Positions 37,978 through 46,785 of a stretch of DNA of 64,000 nt are shown here, in pieces (within the stretch, counting starts at the first letter, position 1; each line of letters starts with the position of its first letter). This DNA is from Leptofilum sp965223285 (GTDB taxonomy: Bacteria > Chloroflexota > Anaerolineae > Promineifilales > Promineifilaceae). The position numbers and the translations under genes are program-made. The DNA is taken from NCBI RefSeq assembly GCF_965223285.1, contig NZ_OZ244997.1, positions 310,001 to 374,000 of the forward strand. Reading direction: 5' to 3'. A model generated the notes under the pieces. That model had not been told where the DNA came from. It saw only the letters and a list, made by a program, of their open reading frames with translations, and did not search any database.

Positions 37978-38985
37978 ATGAGAATGATGCGATTATTGCT
38001 GTGGATTGGTTGGTTCGCTTTGCTGATTGGGTGTAGTGACGGTGTAGAAACGGCCGTTTCCACACAAGACGAAGCGACCAGCGGCTCACTTTTTTACATC
38101 TTGCAAGAGCCACGCCGTCAGGCATTGATGCGTTTTGATGTGGCTGCAGAAAGTGTTGAGTTGCTGTTTGAGGTGCCAATGAATGCGTGGCTTAGCCACA
38201 TGGCAGCTTCGCCAGACGGCAGCCAGATTGCCATGACCTACGCCCCTTCCCCCGGTGAAAACGAGATTCAGTTCGGTTATAGTAGCCTCTATTTGCTGCT
38301 GGCAGACGGCCGTAGCGAGCCGCGCTTGCTCATTGAGCGAACTGCCGAGCAGGAAGTTTTTTTTAATCCTGCCTGGTCACCAGATGGGCAGTGGCTTTAT
38401 TACTCCCATGTAGCTCCCCTGGATGAAGAAACGTTCACGTTTACCACCATGCTGGAGCGGCTGGAATTGGCTACTGGAAAGGTAGAACCGCTGGCTGAAA
38501 ATGGCATTTGGCCGAGGGTGTCGCCAGACGGCCGTTCCCTAGTATACGTCAATATTGACCAAGATTCATTGGCTGCGGAGCTGATTTTGGCCGCGGCCGA
38601 TGGCAGCAACCCGCAGGTGCTGGTGCCACGCAACCGCTTTGTGACGCTGGACAGTCCCTTTTTCTCGGCAGATGGGGAACGGCTTTACTTTTCGGCCGTG
38701 GCGGAGCAGGCAAGTTCGGCTAGCTGGTGGGAGCGGTTACTGGGAATCGAGGTGGTGGCTGCCCACGATTTGCCTTCTCGCTGGTGGCGGCTGCCGTTGG
38801 ACGGTGGTGAACCAGAGCCAGTGACCCAAGAGGCACAGGTAGGGCAATATGGGTCGTTGTCGCCAGACGGCCGTTCCATTGCGTTTACGACTCAATCCGG
38901 CCTTTACCTGATGCAACCAGATGGCAGTGATTTGCGGCTGCTGCTGGCACAGTCGGCCTCTGATTCATTGAGCTGGACACCCTAA
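37978..38985 (+). CDS. TolB-like beta-propeller lipoprotein
   Basis: A 335-aa protein with a lipoprotein signal (RLLLWIGWFALLIGC) and at least five propeller repeats of the PD40/TolB type, recognised by SPDGSQIAMTY, SPDGQWLYYS, SPDGRSLVYV, SADGERLYFS and SPDGRSIAFT. Several of the SPDGR repeats are encoded across the ACGGCCGT palindrome. Such proteins usually bind other proteins or ligands outside the membrane; the partner is unknown. The stop overlaps the next start (TAATG), so the two genes are translationally coupled. Confidence 0.82.
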   Translation: MRMMRLLLWIGWFALLIGCSDGVETAVSTQDEATSGSLFYILQEPRRQALMRFDVAAESVELLFEVPMNAWLSHMAASPDGSQIAMTYAPSPGENEIQFGYSSLYLLLADGRSEPRLLIERTAEQEVFFNPAWSPDGQWLYYSHVAPLDEETFTFTTMLERLELATGKVEPLAENGIWPRVSPDGRSLVYVNIDQDSLAAELILAAADGSNPQVLVPRNRFVTLDSPFFSADGERLYFSAVAEQASSASWWERLLGIEVVAAHDLPSRWWRLPLDGGEPEPVTQEAQVGQYGSLSPDGRSIAFTTQSGLYLMQPDGSDLRLLLAQSASDSLSWTP

Positions 38986-39356
38986 TGCCCCCAACACGCT
39001 TTATCGGTGATCCGATCACGGTAGAATTTGATAACGAGCCGCTGTTTGCCAAGCAGCCACCCTGCCCAGCACGCTTCGTGTGGCGGGATGAACCATTTAA
39101 GATTGTGGCAAATTTGCAGGAGTGGCGGGATTACGGCCGTCGCGGACGGATGGCGAACAATATGCGGCCAGAAAATCTAAAAAAGGCGGCAAAACGGGGT
39201 TCTTGGGGTGTGGGGCGGTACTATTTTCGGGTGCAGGTGGGCGACGGCCGTTTATTTGATATCTACTACGACCGGGCCCCCAAGGGGCAGGCACAGCGAT
39301 TGGGGAGCTGGCATCTGTACCAGGAGATTTTGCCAGATAATCATGATGAGAAGTAA
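38985..39356 (+). CDS. DUF6504 family protein
   Basis: A 123-aa basic protein matching the DUF6504 layout: FIGDPITVEFDNEPLF at the start, ARFVWRDEPFKIVANLQEW in the middle (a short beta-barrel-like stretch), and VGRYYFRVQVGDGRLFDIYY near the end. The function of this family is not established. It overlaps the preceding lipoprotein stop by one base (TAATG). Confidence 0.72.
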   Translation: MPPTRFIGDPITVEFDNEPLFAKQPPCPARFVWRDEPFKIVANLQEWRDYGRRGRMANNMRPENLKKAAKRGSWGVGRYYFRVQVGDGRLFDIYYDRAPKGQAQRLGSWHLYQEILPDNHDEK

Positions 39357-39405
39357 AAGGCGGTGACTCTTCCCAATCACTGCCTTTACCCCTCAAAAAG
39401 GTCTT

Positions 39406-39606
39406 CTACTTCTTCCCAAATAGGTTACCCAACACGTTGGATGCTTGGTCTACCATGCCAGGATTCTCCAGCAAGCTGTCTACCTGACCAGCCAAGGGGG
39501 CTGGTAATTTCTCTTTGAGAAAATCCAAAACCGCTTCGGCGGCTTTTTGAGCCTGTGCTTCAGGTAATCCAGTCCGTTCTGCTACAGCTTTGACTAACTC
39601 GTCCAT
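39406..39606 (-). CDS. Small helical protein, DUF2267-like fragment
   Basis: A 66-aa protein. The N-terminal half, VAERTGLPEAQAQKAAEAVL, resembles the first helices of DUF2267 and HU-like short domains; the second half (VDSLLENPGMVDQASNVL, ending LGNLFGKK) is Gly/Leu-rich. An AAAGGAG site 8 nt before the ATG supports real translation. Function unknown. Confidence 0.65.
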   Translation of the reverse strand: MDELVKAVAERTGLPEAQAQKAAEAVLDFLKEKLPAPLAGQVDSLLENPGMVDQASNVLGNLFGKK

Positions 39607-39697
39607 TTATGCGCTCCTTTGTAAATTATGCTGCCTGTTGGATGCAGATTTTGGTAACTGGTCACAAATTCAGCAAATTGTAGAATGATTCTGATGC

Positions 39698-41218
39698 TTA
39701 TAGCTCACTCCCTAGCTTCATTTTTTGCCAGGAAGCACTGCGATCCTTTACAGTGACAGGCTGGGTGAGATCACTCAACACGTCAAGCACGTAGCGTTGA
39801 TGGCGCATTCCTACCAATACAGCGCTAACCCCGGCGGTGCTGCGCAAAGCACGTACGGCCGTTTGGCTCAATGTGTTTGCTTGCCAATCTGGGTCGGCGG
39901 CAACGGCCGTTTCTTGAATACGGGCCGTACGCTTGGCAGCCTGCTCCTGATAAAACGCACTCAGTGCTGCCAAAGCAATATTGGCCGCCTCCACATACTC
40001 ATCCAGCCATAAAACGGCCTCAGCGGGCAAATTTGGGCGGTTGGAGAGGAATTCTACGACCGTCTGCGAGCGAGGCAGAATAAACCTGGTTCTTATATCT
40101 TGCCAATTTTGGAATGTACCAAATCCGTCCCAGTTGCCCTCGAGCATTTGCCCTAAAGAAAGATAATTCAGTAACTGCTGGTTGGTTTCCTCATCCAGAT
40201 TGAGACCAGGTAGATGTCTGCTACTGAACTGTTTTTCTAACTGCACGCAACTGTCAACCGCAGTTGACACTTCCTCTGGTGTGGCCGGGTAGCTGGGAGG
40301 CAGCACATCGGCCAGCCGAGTTAAGCTCTCCTGCACGATGGCATTAAGGGGGCGGTTAATCAGCACGGCCAAATTGTGATTCCGGGCAAACTGTAACACG
40401 GCCTGCCCCTCCGGCTGGCTGGCCTCAGTGGCCGCACCGGTTTCTAGCAGGTTCACAGGCAGTTGCACCCAGCGAAAGTGGTGATCTGAGCGAATCTCCT
40501 GGGCAATTTGCCAGATGTAGCTCAGGTTGGTGAAGGTGTAGCTGTGGGCCGGTTCTGGGAAGCTGTTTGAGCTGATGCCATAACTTTGGATACGGCCGTC
40601 CGCCACTGCTTGTTCCAAATATTCAAAAGCTAGCCGAATGCGCCGGTAATATGTGCGTCGAGCCTCATCCAGAGGGAGTGGACGGCGTTTGGCCCAGCTT
40701 AGGTAATATTCCGGGTTATGCAGCAAATAAACATCTAGCGTATCCAGGTTGAGCCGCTCCAGGCTGCGTGTGAGCTGGTCTTCCAAAAAGTCAGGGTGAA
40801 TGCAGTGATCAAGGCCCTCAGCATACTTTACCAGGTTGGGAAACGGCCGTCCCGCCTGCTTGCGCTGCTCGGCCAGAGTATAGTTAAATCCTTGCAAATA
40901 GCCTACTTTAGAGATGACTACCACCTGTTCCCGGTTCAATTCACCAGTGTCAATTAGCTCGGCCAACACGCGGCCGATCAGTCGCTCAGAGCCACCGTCG
41001 CCGTAATTGCTGCTGGTGTCAATTAGATTGATGCCGTTTTGTAAGGCTTGCCGCAGGGCTTGTTCGTGGTTCTTTTGCCCAACTGTGACTCGATAGCTGC
41101 CAAACCCTGCCTGGCTAATTTGCCACTCCAGCCCTGGCAAAGTGGTGGTGCTGATGTTTGCATGTTGCTGAAAATAGGATTGGGTGGAAACGGCCGTTGC
41201 CTTGCCAGGAATACTCAT
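39698..41218 (-). CDS. Aldo/keto reductase, extended form
   Basis: A 506-aa protein, longer than the usual 300-340 aa of the family. The catalytic tetrad is visible: Asp and Tyr in LIDTSSNYGDGGSERLIG, Lys in VVVISKVGY, His in DVYLLHNPEY. The C-terminal NADPH-binding part is GVSAVLVGMRHQRYVLDVL. The extra length is an insertion of about 150 residues in the second half (around QLPVNLLETGAATE to QTVVEFLSNRP). A 16-bp palindrome shared with the par region lies within the gene at 40253-40268. The substrate is unknown. GGAGAG precedes the ATG. Confidence 0.82.
   Translation of the reverse strand: MSIPGKATAVSTQSYFQQHANISTTTLPGLEWQISQAGFGSYRVTVGQKNHEQALRQALQNGINLIDTSSNYGDGGSERLIGRVLAELIDTGELNREQVVVISKVGYLQGFNYTLAEQRKQAGRPFPNLVKYAEGLDHCIHPDFLEDQLTRSLERLNLDTLDVYLLHNPEYYLSWAKRRPLPLDEARRTYYRRIRLAFEYLEQAVADGRIQSYGISSNSFPEPAHSYTFTNLSYIWQIAQEIRSDHHFRWVQLPVNLLETGAATEASQPEGQAVLQFARNHNLAVLINRPLNAIVQESLTRLADVLPPSYPATPEEVSTAVDSCVQLEKQFSSRHLPGLNLDEETNQQLLNYLSLGQMLEGNWDGFGTFQNWQDIRTRFILPRSQTVVEFLSNRPNLPAEAVLWLDEYVEAANIALAALSAFYQEQAAKRTARIQETAVAADPDWQANTLSQTAVRALRSTAGVSAVLVGMRHQRYVLDVLSDLTQPVTVKDRSASWQKMKLGSEL
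40253..40268. repeat. GTCAACC-N2-GGTTGAC palindrome, copy 1
   Basis: GTCAACC-gc-AGTTGAC, one mismatch, inside the aldo/keto reductase gene. Other copies at 41312-41327 and 44595-44610. Confidence 0.5.
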
Positions 41219-41296
41219 ATGCTCTCCAAAAATCTTGTTTGAATATGCTGTTAATCGTAAAGCGTTATGTAGCAAAGGGCAACGCATTTACATAAA

Positions 41297-41312
41297 TGTT
41301 TCCCGTGAAACG
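41297..41312. promoter_or_regulatory. parS-like centromere site
   Basis: TGTTTCCCGTGAAACG differs at two positions from the bacterial parS consensus TGTTTCACGTGAAACA. It lies 1.3 kb from parB, as chromosomal parS sites often do. Confidence 0.75.
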
Positions 41313-41327
41313 TCAACCACGGTTGAC
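41312..41327. repeat. GTCAACC-N2-GGTTGAC palindrome, copy 2
   Basis: GTCAACC-ac-GGTTGAC with perfect arms, sharing its first base with the parS-like site. Confidence 0.65.
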
Positions 41328-41677
41328 ATTTTCCCCCCACCCTGCTGGTGGATAAAGCAGAATTTACTCTTTTGCGGTAGCAAATAAGTGATAACACGAA
41401 GTGGAAGAGGGTGTTTGCTCTGTAGCAGTCCCAGCAAAGGCAACAACCAATTTGTGACGCGCGGCCCGCTTTGCGGGTCAAATAAACGACCAATTTCAAT
41501 AAATTTGGTGGACTTTTGTAAGGGTTTCTTGCTTAACCAAACAGTACCTCTTGTAGTAAAATATAAATATCTTTACAGATTTTGTTGCGGTTTGATAGAA
41601 AATGGCAGGAAACGGCCGTTAATCTAAGCGACGATTTGGCAAAATTTGTAAACACCCATGGCATGGATAAGTGAACA

Positions 41678-42391
41678 ATGCAGACCAAAGAGAAAATTCT
41701 AGTAATTGATGATAGTCGCGAAATGTTGCTTGTTATGAAACATTTGTTACTAAACAATGGGTACGTTCCCCTGCTGGCCGAAAATGGATTGGCAGGCTTA
41801 CAAATGGTGGAGGAGCACAACCCTGATCTCATCATACTAGACTTAAATATGCCCATCATTGATGGTTGGGAAGTGTGTGAACAGATACGTGAGAAATCCA
41901 CCTTGCCCATTATCATTCTTACAGCAGCCCATGTCACCAGTGAAGACACAGTGCGCGGATTGGAATTGGGGGCAAATGACTACGTCATAAAGCCATTTGA
42001 TCAGCAGGTGATGGTAGCCCGCATCCGTTCGGCTTTGCGCTGGTCTGTAAAAATGCCAAACGGAATTTTGTATGATGATGGCACACTTTCTATCAATGTG
42101 CGTAAACGAGAAGTGATTAAAAACGGGGAACTGCTCAAACTCACCAAAAAAGAATTTGCCCTACTTGTGGCTTTAGTAACCGAATCTCCCGCGGTGGTCA
42201 GCCATGAAGATCTTTTTAGCCAAGTGTGGGATGACAGCTACACATTTGATGTGAATTACGTACGGATATTTGTAGGACATTTGCGCAAGAAACTGGAATA
42301 CGATCCGGCTCATCCAGAGTATATTCACAACGAACGCGGGGTCGGTTACCGATTTGAGAAACTAGAGCAAACAGTTCCCGCAGAAAGCTAA
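41678..42391 (+). CDS. OmpR/PhoB-family response regulator, orphan
   Basis: A 237-aa regulator. The receiver domain has ILVIDDSREM, the phospho-acceptor Asp in LIILDLNMPIIDGWE, Thr in IILTAAH and Lys in YVIKPFD. The C-terminal winged helix is of the Trans_reg_C type (LTKKEFALLVALV, then FDVNYVRIFVGHLRKKLE and RGVGYRF). No kinase gene is adjacent. It is convergent with parB, with a 193-bp spacer in which I see no gene. Confidence 0.92.
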   Translation: MQTKEKILVIDDSREMLLVMKHLLLNNGYVPLLAENGLAGLQMVEEHNPDLIILDLNMPIIDGWEVCEQIREKSTLPIIILTAAHVTSEDTVRGLELGANDYVIKPFDQQVMVARIRSALRWSVKMPNGILYDDGTLSINVRKREVIKNGELLKLTKKEFALLVALVTESPAVVSHEDLFSQVWDDSYTFDVNYVRIFVGHLRKKLEYDPAHPEYIHNERGVGYRFEKLEQTVPAES

Positions 42392-42584
42392 TCCCCAATT
42401 GCAGAACCGCGATTTCCAAGAACACCCAACTGATTGTTACAAACTGATCAATCGGCAAGATAGTGTACCGATTAATTTGCCTATCTATAGGACTTACCAG
42501 CACTCTGGCATGGTCTCCTGACCGAGCCAGCTAGGCGGCACGATGAGACACCGGCTGCAGCTGAAAAAATGCGTAATTCCTAAT

Positions 42585-43691
42585 CTATTTATCTTGTAGT
42601 GCAACGAGCAAGCTGTTGACATGCTGCTGAATGATTTCTAGTTGCCGCACCACCTCGGCTTTTTCCCCTGAAGGTAATCCATGCACTTGGATACGAGGTA
42701 GATGCTGCATGATGTAACGAAGCCGAGTGATGTTGTCTACCTTGATTGTGCCAGGCGCAAGATCAGGCAAGATATCTGCCGCGTGAAGCAGAGCAGTTGC
42801 ACTTTTATCCATTGGGGCAAAAAGGTCTTCTTCATTGGGTTGGTTCCAAGAAATGGCTTCCTCCTCCATCTCCGCAATTTCCTGCAAATCTCGAATCGTC
42901 TGATATACTGTTTTGTCTGGATTTTCCTTGAGGTAGCGAGCCACCTCTTTTACTTCTGCTGGGGTCAAATCACCGGCTTGCCTTGCTTTGTGTAATGCTC
43001 GCTGCTGAGATGGCTTAAGCCCCTGGTAAATGCGGGTATCCCGCTCAGTAAGCAGTCCGCCCCGCACGTCCTCTTGGATTTCATCTGGCAAATCGAGCAG
43101 CTTGATAAGCTGGTGAATACGCTGACGCGAATAGCCTAGCCGCTTGCCCACTTTGGCCCAAGACATCTTTTTGCCCCAGGGTTCCTCGCTGGTGACACCC
43201 TCTTCACGGGCCGCATCCAGCTCATTCTGCATCAACTCCCGTAGCCGAAGTAGTCCAGCCGCCCGGTCTACATCGTTTAAATCCTCACGCTGGATGTTTT
43301 CCACGAGCTGCCGGACAAAGCGGGTCACATTGTCATAGTTGCGCCGCTGTACCACGGCTGGAATTGTTTCCAGCCCGGCCATTTGTGCGGCTCGCCAGCG
43401 TCGCTCGCCATGAACAATTAGGTAATTGTTAGGGGCAATTTCAGTAACTTCAATTGGCTGAATGACGCCATCTTGGCGGATGCTTTCACTTAGTTCCTTT
43501 AGGCTCTCTTGCGGAAAGGTTTGGCGTGGTTGGGAGGGGTCTGGTTGGATCGCATCCAGACGCAAAGCCAGGAGCACCAGCCCTGACGCCTGTTCGATGT
43601 CATCACTGGTACTAAACAGCTTCTCCAGGTCGCCAGCATGTGGTTTGCTTGGCTGTGACAGGTTGATTTTGCCTCGTTTTTTTCGTCCCAT
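42585..43691 (-). CDS. parB: Chromosome partition protein ParB
   Basis: A 368-aa ParB. The N-terminal nuclease/CTPase-like domain has QPDPSQPRQTF and HGERRWRAAQMAG (the GERRxRA nucleotide-binding motif). The central helix-turn-helix is WAKVGKRLGYSRQRIHQLIK, and the C-terminal part would dimerise. The protein binds parS and spreads to load ParA and SMC in the family. The ATG at 43691 is chosen because upstream in-frame codons lie inside parA. It follows the parA stop by one base. A parS-like site lies at 41297. Confidence 0.9.
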   Translation of the reverse strand: MGRKKRGKINLSQPSKPHAGDLEKLFSTSDDIEQASGLVLLALRLDAIQPDPSQPRQTFPQESLKELSESIRQDGVIQPIEVTEIAPNNYLIVHGERRWRAAQMAGLETIPAVVQRRNYDNVTRFVRQLVENIQREDLNDVDRAAGLLRLRELMQNELDAAREEGVTSEEPWGKKMSWAKVGKRLGYSRQRIHQLIKLLDLPDEIQEDVRGGLLTERDTRIYQGLKPSQQRALHKARQAGDLTPAEVKEVARYLKENPDKTVYQTIRDLQEIAEMEEEAISWNQPNEEDLFAPMDKSATALLHAADILPDLAPGTIKVDNITRLRYIMQHLPRIQVHGLPSGEKAEVVRQLEIIQQHVNSLLVALQDK

Positions 43692-43692
43692 G

Positions 43693-44475
43693 CTAACTTC
43701 CCTCAGCAATTTGTTTGGCAATTTGACGGTAAGCGTTAGCTCCTTGACCATTGCCATCATAGGCAATGATGCTTTGGCCAGCAACGGCACTTTCAGCAAA
43801 GCGAACGGACCGTTTGACAATTGGCTCAAAGATGCGGATGCCGTCGCCATACTGGTTATCAATGGCGGCCAGGATGTCTCGCGTCAGCGTGGTGCGGGTG
43901 TCGGCCATGGTGAGTAGAATGCCTTCGATGTCGAGGTTGGCATTGAGCTTTTTGCGTCGCACTGTCTCGATGCTGGAGAGGATCATTAACGCGCCCCGTG
44001 CTGCCAAATATTCGGTTTGGATGGGAATAATGACGCTGGAAGCGGCCGTTAGGGCATTGACCACTAACAAACCCAATGATGGATTACAGTCGATGAGAAT
44101 GTAATCATACTGGTTGATCACACTGCTCAGAATAGTTGTCAAGACGCGTTCACGGCTGAGCGTATTGATGAGTGACAGTTCAATCAGGCTCATTTCAGCC
44201 TGGGCAGGCAGGAGATGAAACTTCTCGTCGGTTTCATAGATAGAGCCAATCACGTCACTTTCGTATCCGTCGATTTCAGCTTTGAAAGCATCATAAATGG
44301 TGGGACTAAGGTTGTCGGGATCAAAGCCAGAATGCTGGGTAAGATTGCACTGGGGGTCTAAATCGACGGCTAAAACCCGGTAGCCCATCTCACCCAGAGC
44401 GGCCGCTAGATTAATAGTGGTTGTCGTTTTGCCGACACCTCCTTTTTGCATGGCCACGGCAATAATTTTAGTCAT
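43693..44475 (-). CDS. parA: Chromosome partition ATPase ParA/Soj
   Basis: A 260-aa ParA ATPase with the deviant Walker A KGGVGKTTTTINLA, Walker A' VDLDPQCNLT, and Walker B YILIDCNPSLGLL. This is the Soj length and layout without an N-terminal DNA-binding domain, as in chromosomal systems. GAGGAG lies before the ATG. parB follows immediately. The pair, with only incomplete GCGGCCGT variants, is poor in the ACGGCCGT palindrome. Confidence 0.92.
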   Translation of the reverse strand: MTKIIAVAMQKGGVGKTTTTINLAAALGEMGYRVLAVDLDPQCNLTQHSGFDPDNLSPTIYDAFKAEIDGYESDVIGSIYETDEKFHLLPAQAEMSLIELSLINTLSRERVLTTILSSVINQYDYILIDCNPSLGLLVVNALTAASSVIIPIQTEYLAARGALMILSSIETVRRKKLNANLDIEGILLTMADTRTTLTRDILAAIDNQYGDGIRIFEPIVKRSVRFAESAVAGQSIIAYDGNGQGANAYRQIAKQIAEGS

Positions 44476-44492
44476 TGCATCTCCTCATATTT

Positions 44493-44526
44493 TGGTGGCT
44501 GGTGACTTGTGGTTGGTAGTTGCTTT
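44493..44526. repeat. GGTGGCTGGTGACTTGTGG repeat, single arm
   Basis: Related to the fold-back family at 2946-3016. Confidence 0.45.
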
Positions 44527-44594
44527 GCTGAAAGTCCTCATCCATTCTTTTGCTTGCCAACCATAACACGAAGGGAAACGAGCGTCAATGAAGT

Positions 44595-44610
44595 GTCAAC
44601 CGGGGTTGAC
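44595..44610. repeat. GTCAACC-N2-GGTTGAC palindrome, copy 3
   Basis: GTCAACC-gg-GGTTGAC with perfect arms, 120 bp upstream of parA. Confidence 0.65.
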
Positions 44611-44738
44611 AGTTGCTAGACAGGCAGCTCTTGAGAATTATTTGGCATAGTTAGAGTGGTTTGTGTTGGGTAATTTGGCCGATTTTGAGCTGGTTTTGTT
44701 GATCAGGGTGTACAAATCTAGAAAAATTGCTTACAATA

Positions 44739-44775
44739 TAACACAGTGCGTTATATTTGGTAACGCAACGTGTTA
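44739..44775. promoter_or_regulatory. Double operator TAACRC-N3-GYGTTA
   Basis: TAACAC-agt-GCGTTA (44739-44753) and TAACGC-aac-GTGTTA (44761-44775), centred 22 bp apart, about two helical turns. Such tandem 15-bp palindromes are typical of TetR-family repressors. They lie about 130 bp before the GMC gene; no regulator gene is in the window. Confidence 0.65.
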
Positions 44776-44901
44776 TACAATTTTGGAGTTCGCATTTTGT
44801 GGCGGTCAGCTTTAGTAGACGGCCGTCCTGTTGTAATCGGCAATATGCTGTTCAGATAAAGAATAGTTGTTTGGCTGATTCTTTTCTAAACAAGGTTAAA
44901 A

Positions 44902-46677
44902 ATGACACAAACTTCCCCGCATTTCCCATCCAAGCCTGATGATGTGTACGATTACGTCGTTATTGGCTCTGGTTTTGGCGGCAGCGTTTCAGCAATGCGC
45001 CTAACTGAGAAGGGGTACCGCGTGCTAGTTTTGGAGCGTGGCAAGCGGTATCGTGCTGAAGATTTCCCGAAAACAAATTGGAACATTTTTAAATATTTGT
45101 GGCAGCCAGCTTTGCGCTGCTTTGGCATCATGGGCATTAACTTTTTGGATGACCTGATGATCTTGAACGGCAGCGGTATTGGCGGAGGCAGCTTGGTGTA
45201 TGCCAGCACCCACATTGAGCCAGGCGAGAAGTTTTACGAAGCCGAAGAGTGGGCCGATTTAACCGATTGGCAATCTGAGTTGGCACCCCACTTCAAGACG
45301 GCCAATCGGATGCTTGGTGTGCGAGAAAACCCCCTGTTTTGGCCAGCAGATTATCGTTTACAGGAGATTGCCAACGAGGTTGGGCAAGGTGATACCTTTA
45401 AGCCGACGCCAGTTGCCATTTTCTTTGGTGATCCGGGTGAAACGGTGCCTGATCCGTTCTTTGACGGCGAGGGGCCAGACCGGGCTGGCTGTATACATTG
45501 CGGTGGCTGCATGGTGGGTTGCCGCCACAATGCCAAAAACACGCTGGATAAAAATTACCTCTACTTTGCTGAGAAGTGGGGGGCGGAGGTACGGTCTGAG
45601 GCAAATGTGTTGGCATTACGGCCGTTGTACGGACCGCAACCCGGTGCTGCCAGGTACGAAATCGAATACGAGAAAGTCACCGATTGGATGTTTAAGCAGA
45701 AGCAGACTGTTCGTGCTAGAAACGTGATTGTGTCAGCTGGCGTGATGGGTACAGTGAATCTGCTGCTGAAATGCCGCGACGAGGCAAAAACGCTGCCGTT
45801 ACTCTCCGAGAGATTGGGGTGGATGGTGCGTAGCAACAGTGAGGCGTTGATGGGTGTCACTGCCCGTGATGGCGAGGTGGATTACTCCAAAGGTGTGGCC
45901 ATTACCTCCCACTTCTGGCTGGATGAGGTAACCAGCGTGGAACCTGTGCGCTACCCGCGTGGTTCGTCGCTGATGCGCAATTTAGCAGTGCCACTGGTGA
46001 GTTTGAAAGGTGGCGGCTGGCAACGTTTTGGTCGCTTTATTGTGGAAGGGGTGAAACGGCCTTATGACTTCCTCAAGGCTCGATTTTTACCTGACTGGGC
46101 CAGGGATTCCACCATTTTGCTCATTATGCAAACGGCCGAAAACCGGATGCGGCTCAAACGTGGGCGCAGCATTTTTACGCTGTTCCGCCAGGGCTTAATC
46201 AGCGAACGAGACGACAGCCTGCCCATTCCGGCCGTGATTGATGCGGGTCGCTCAGTGGTAAATCGGTTTGCTGAGAAGACGAACGGTATTCCACAATCTA
46301 CCATGAATGAAGTGCTTTTGGAAACGCCCTCGACCGCCCACATTTTGGGTGGTTGCGGCATTGGTGCTAGCGAGGCTGATGGGGTGATTGACACCAAGCA
46401 TGAGGTGTTCAATTATCCGGGGTTGTTTGTGGCGGATGGGTCAGTCATTCCAGCCAATTTGGGCGTGAACCCGAGCCTGACTATTACAGCGATGACTGAG
46501 CGGGCTATGAGCTTGGTGCCGAAGGCCGAAGCGGCAGAAAAGATACGGCCGTTAGCCATGCCAGCCCATTTACCCGAAGAATCAAATGGAAACGGCCGTC
46601 GCCAACGCATTTTGGCCTGGGCAGGAGTTGCTGCTTTGGGTGGTTTGGCCTTGTTTAGCTTGTGGAAGAAAAGATAA
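44902..46677 (+). CDS. Tail-anchored GMC oxidoreductase (cholesterol oxidase-like)
   Basis: A 591-aa FAD enzyme. The dinucleotide-binding motif is VVIGSGFGGSVSAMRLTEKG, followed by LERGKRY; the GMC loop is GSGIGGGSLVYASTH; a Cys-rich stretch, CIHCGGCMVGCRHNAKNTLD, fits the cholesterol oxidase/long-chain alcohol oxidase subgroup. The C-terminal FAD motif is GLFVADGSVIPANLGVNPSL. A final membrane helix with a basic end (LALFSLWKKR) anchors it. With the following aldehyde dehydrogenase it may oxidise a lipophilic alcohol to the acid. The double operator upstream suggests substrate induction. Confidence 0.87.
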   Translation: MTQTSPHFPSKPDDVYDYVVIGSGFGGSVSAMRLTEKGYRVLVLERGKRYRAEDFPKTNWNIFKYLWQPALRCFGIMGINFLDDLMILNGSGIGGGSLVYASTHIEPGEKFYEAEEWADLTDWQSELAPHFKTANRMLGVRENPLFWPADYRLQEIANEVGQGDTFKPTPVAIFFGDPGETVPDPFFDGEGPDRAGCIHCGGCMVGCRHNAKNTLDKNYLYFAEKWGAEVRSEANVLALRPLYGPQPGAARYEIEYEKVTDWMFKQKQTVRARNVIVSAGVMGTVNLLLKCRDEAKTLPLLSERLGWMVRSNSEALMGVTARDGEVDYSKGVAITSHFWLDEVTSVEPVRYPRGSSLMRNLAVPLVSLKGGGWQRFGRFIVEGVKRPYDFLKARFLPDWARDSTILLIMQTAENRMRLKRGRSIFTLFRQGLISERDDSLPIPAVIDAGRSVVNRFAEKTNGIPQSTMNEVLLETPSTAHILGGCGIGASEADGVIDTKHEVFNYPGLFVADGSVIPANLGVNPSLTITAMTERAMSLVPKAEAAEKIRPLAMPAHLPEESNGNGRRQRILAWAGVAALGGLALFSLWKKR

Positions 46678-46682
46678 AGTTG

Positions 46683-46766
46683 TAATAATTAATTGAGAAT
46701 AATTAACAATAAATTGTGAAGTGGCTTTTCATTCACCATTCTCAATTAATTGTTCACAATTCATTA
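46683..46766. repeat. AT-rich fold-back repeat AATTAATTGAGAATAATT
   Basis: TTAATTGAGAAT...ATAAATTGTGAA pairs with ATTCTCAATTAATTGTTCACAATT. It sits between the GMC and aldehyde dehydrogenase genes. Confidence 0.6.
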
Positions 46767-46785
46767 TTTTTAAGGAGTGCAAATA

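Larger units (their letters stand above)
41219..41677. other. Intergenic region with parS-like site
   Basis: No gene is visible in these 459 bp. It holds the parS-like site and the second GTCAACC palindrome, abutting each other at 41297-41327, and one ACGGCCGT copy near 41612. Confidence 0.6.
44476..44901. other. Divergent intergenic region: parA and GMC oxidoreductase
   Basis: It holds a single arm of the GTGGCTGG repeat (44493-44526), the third GTCAACC palindrome (44595-44610) and the double operator (44739-44775). No gene is visible in the 426 bp. Confidence 0.6.

Noticed and set aside
39406..39606. HU-like nucleoid protein
   Set aside because: The helices resemble the start of HU-like folds but the beta arms that bind DNA are missing; kept as a small unknown protein.
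42392..42584. Structured RNA between the PhoB-type regulator and parB
   Set aside because: Some short complementary segments exist but neither a promoter nor a terminator is convincing.
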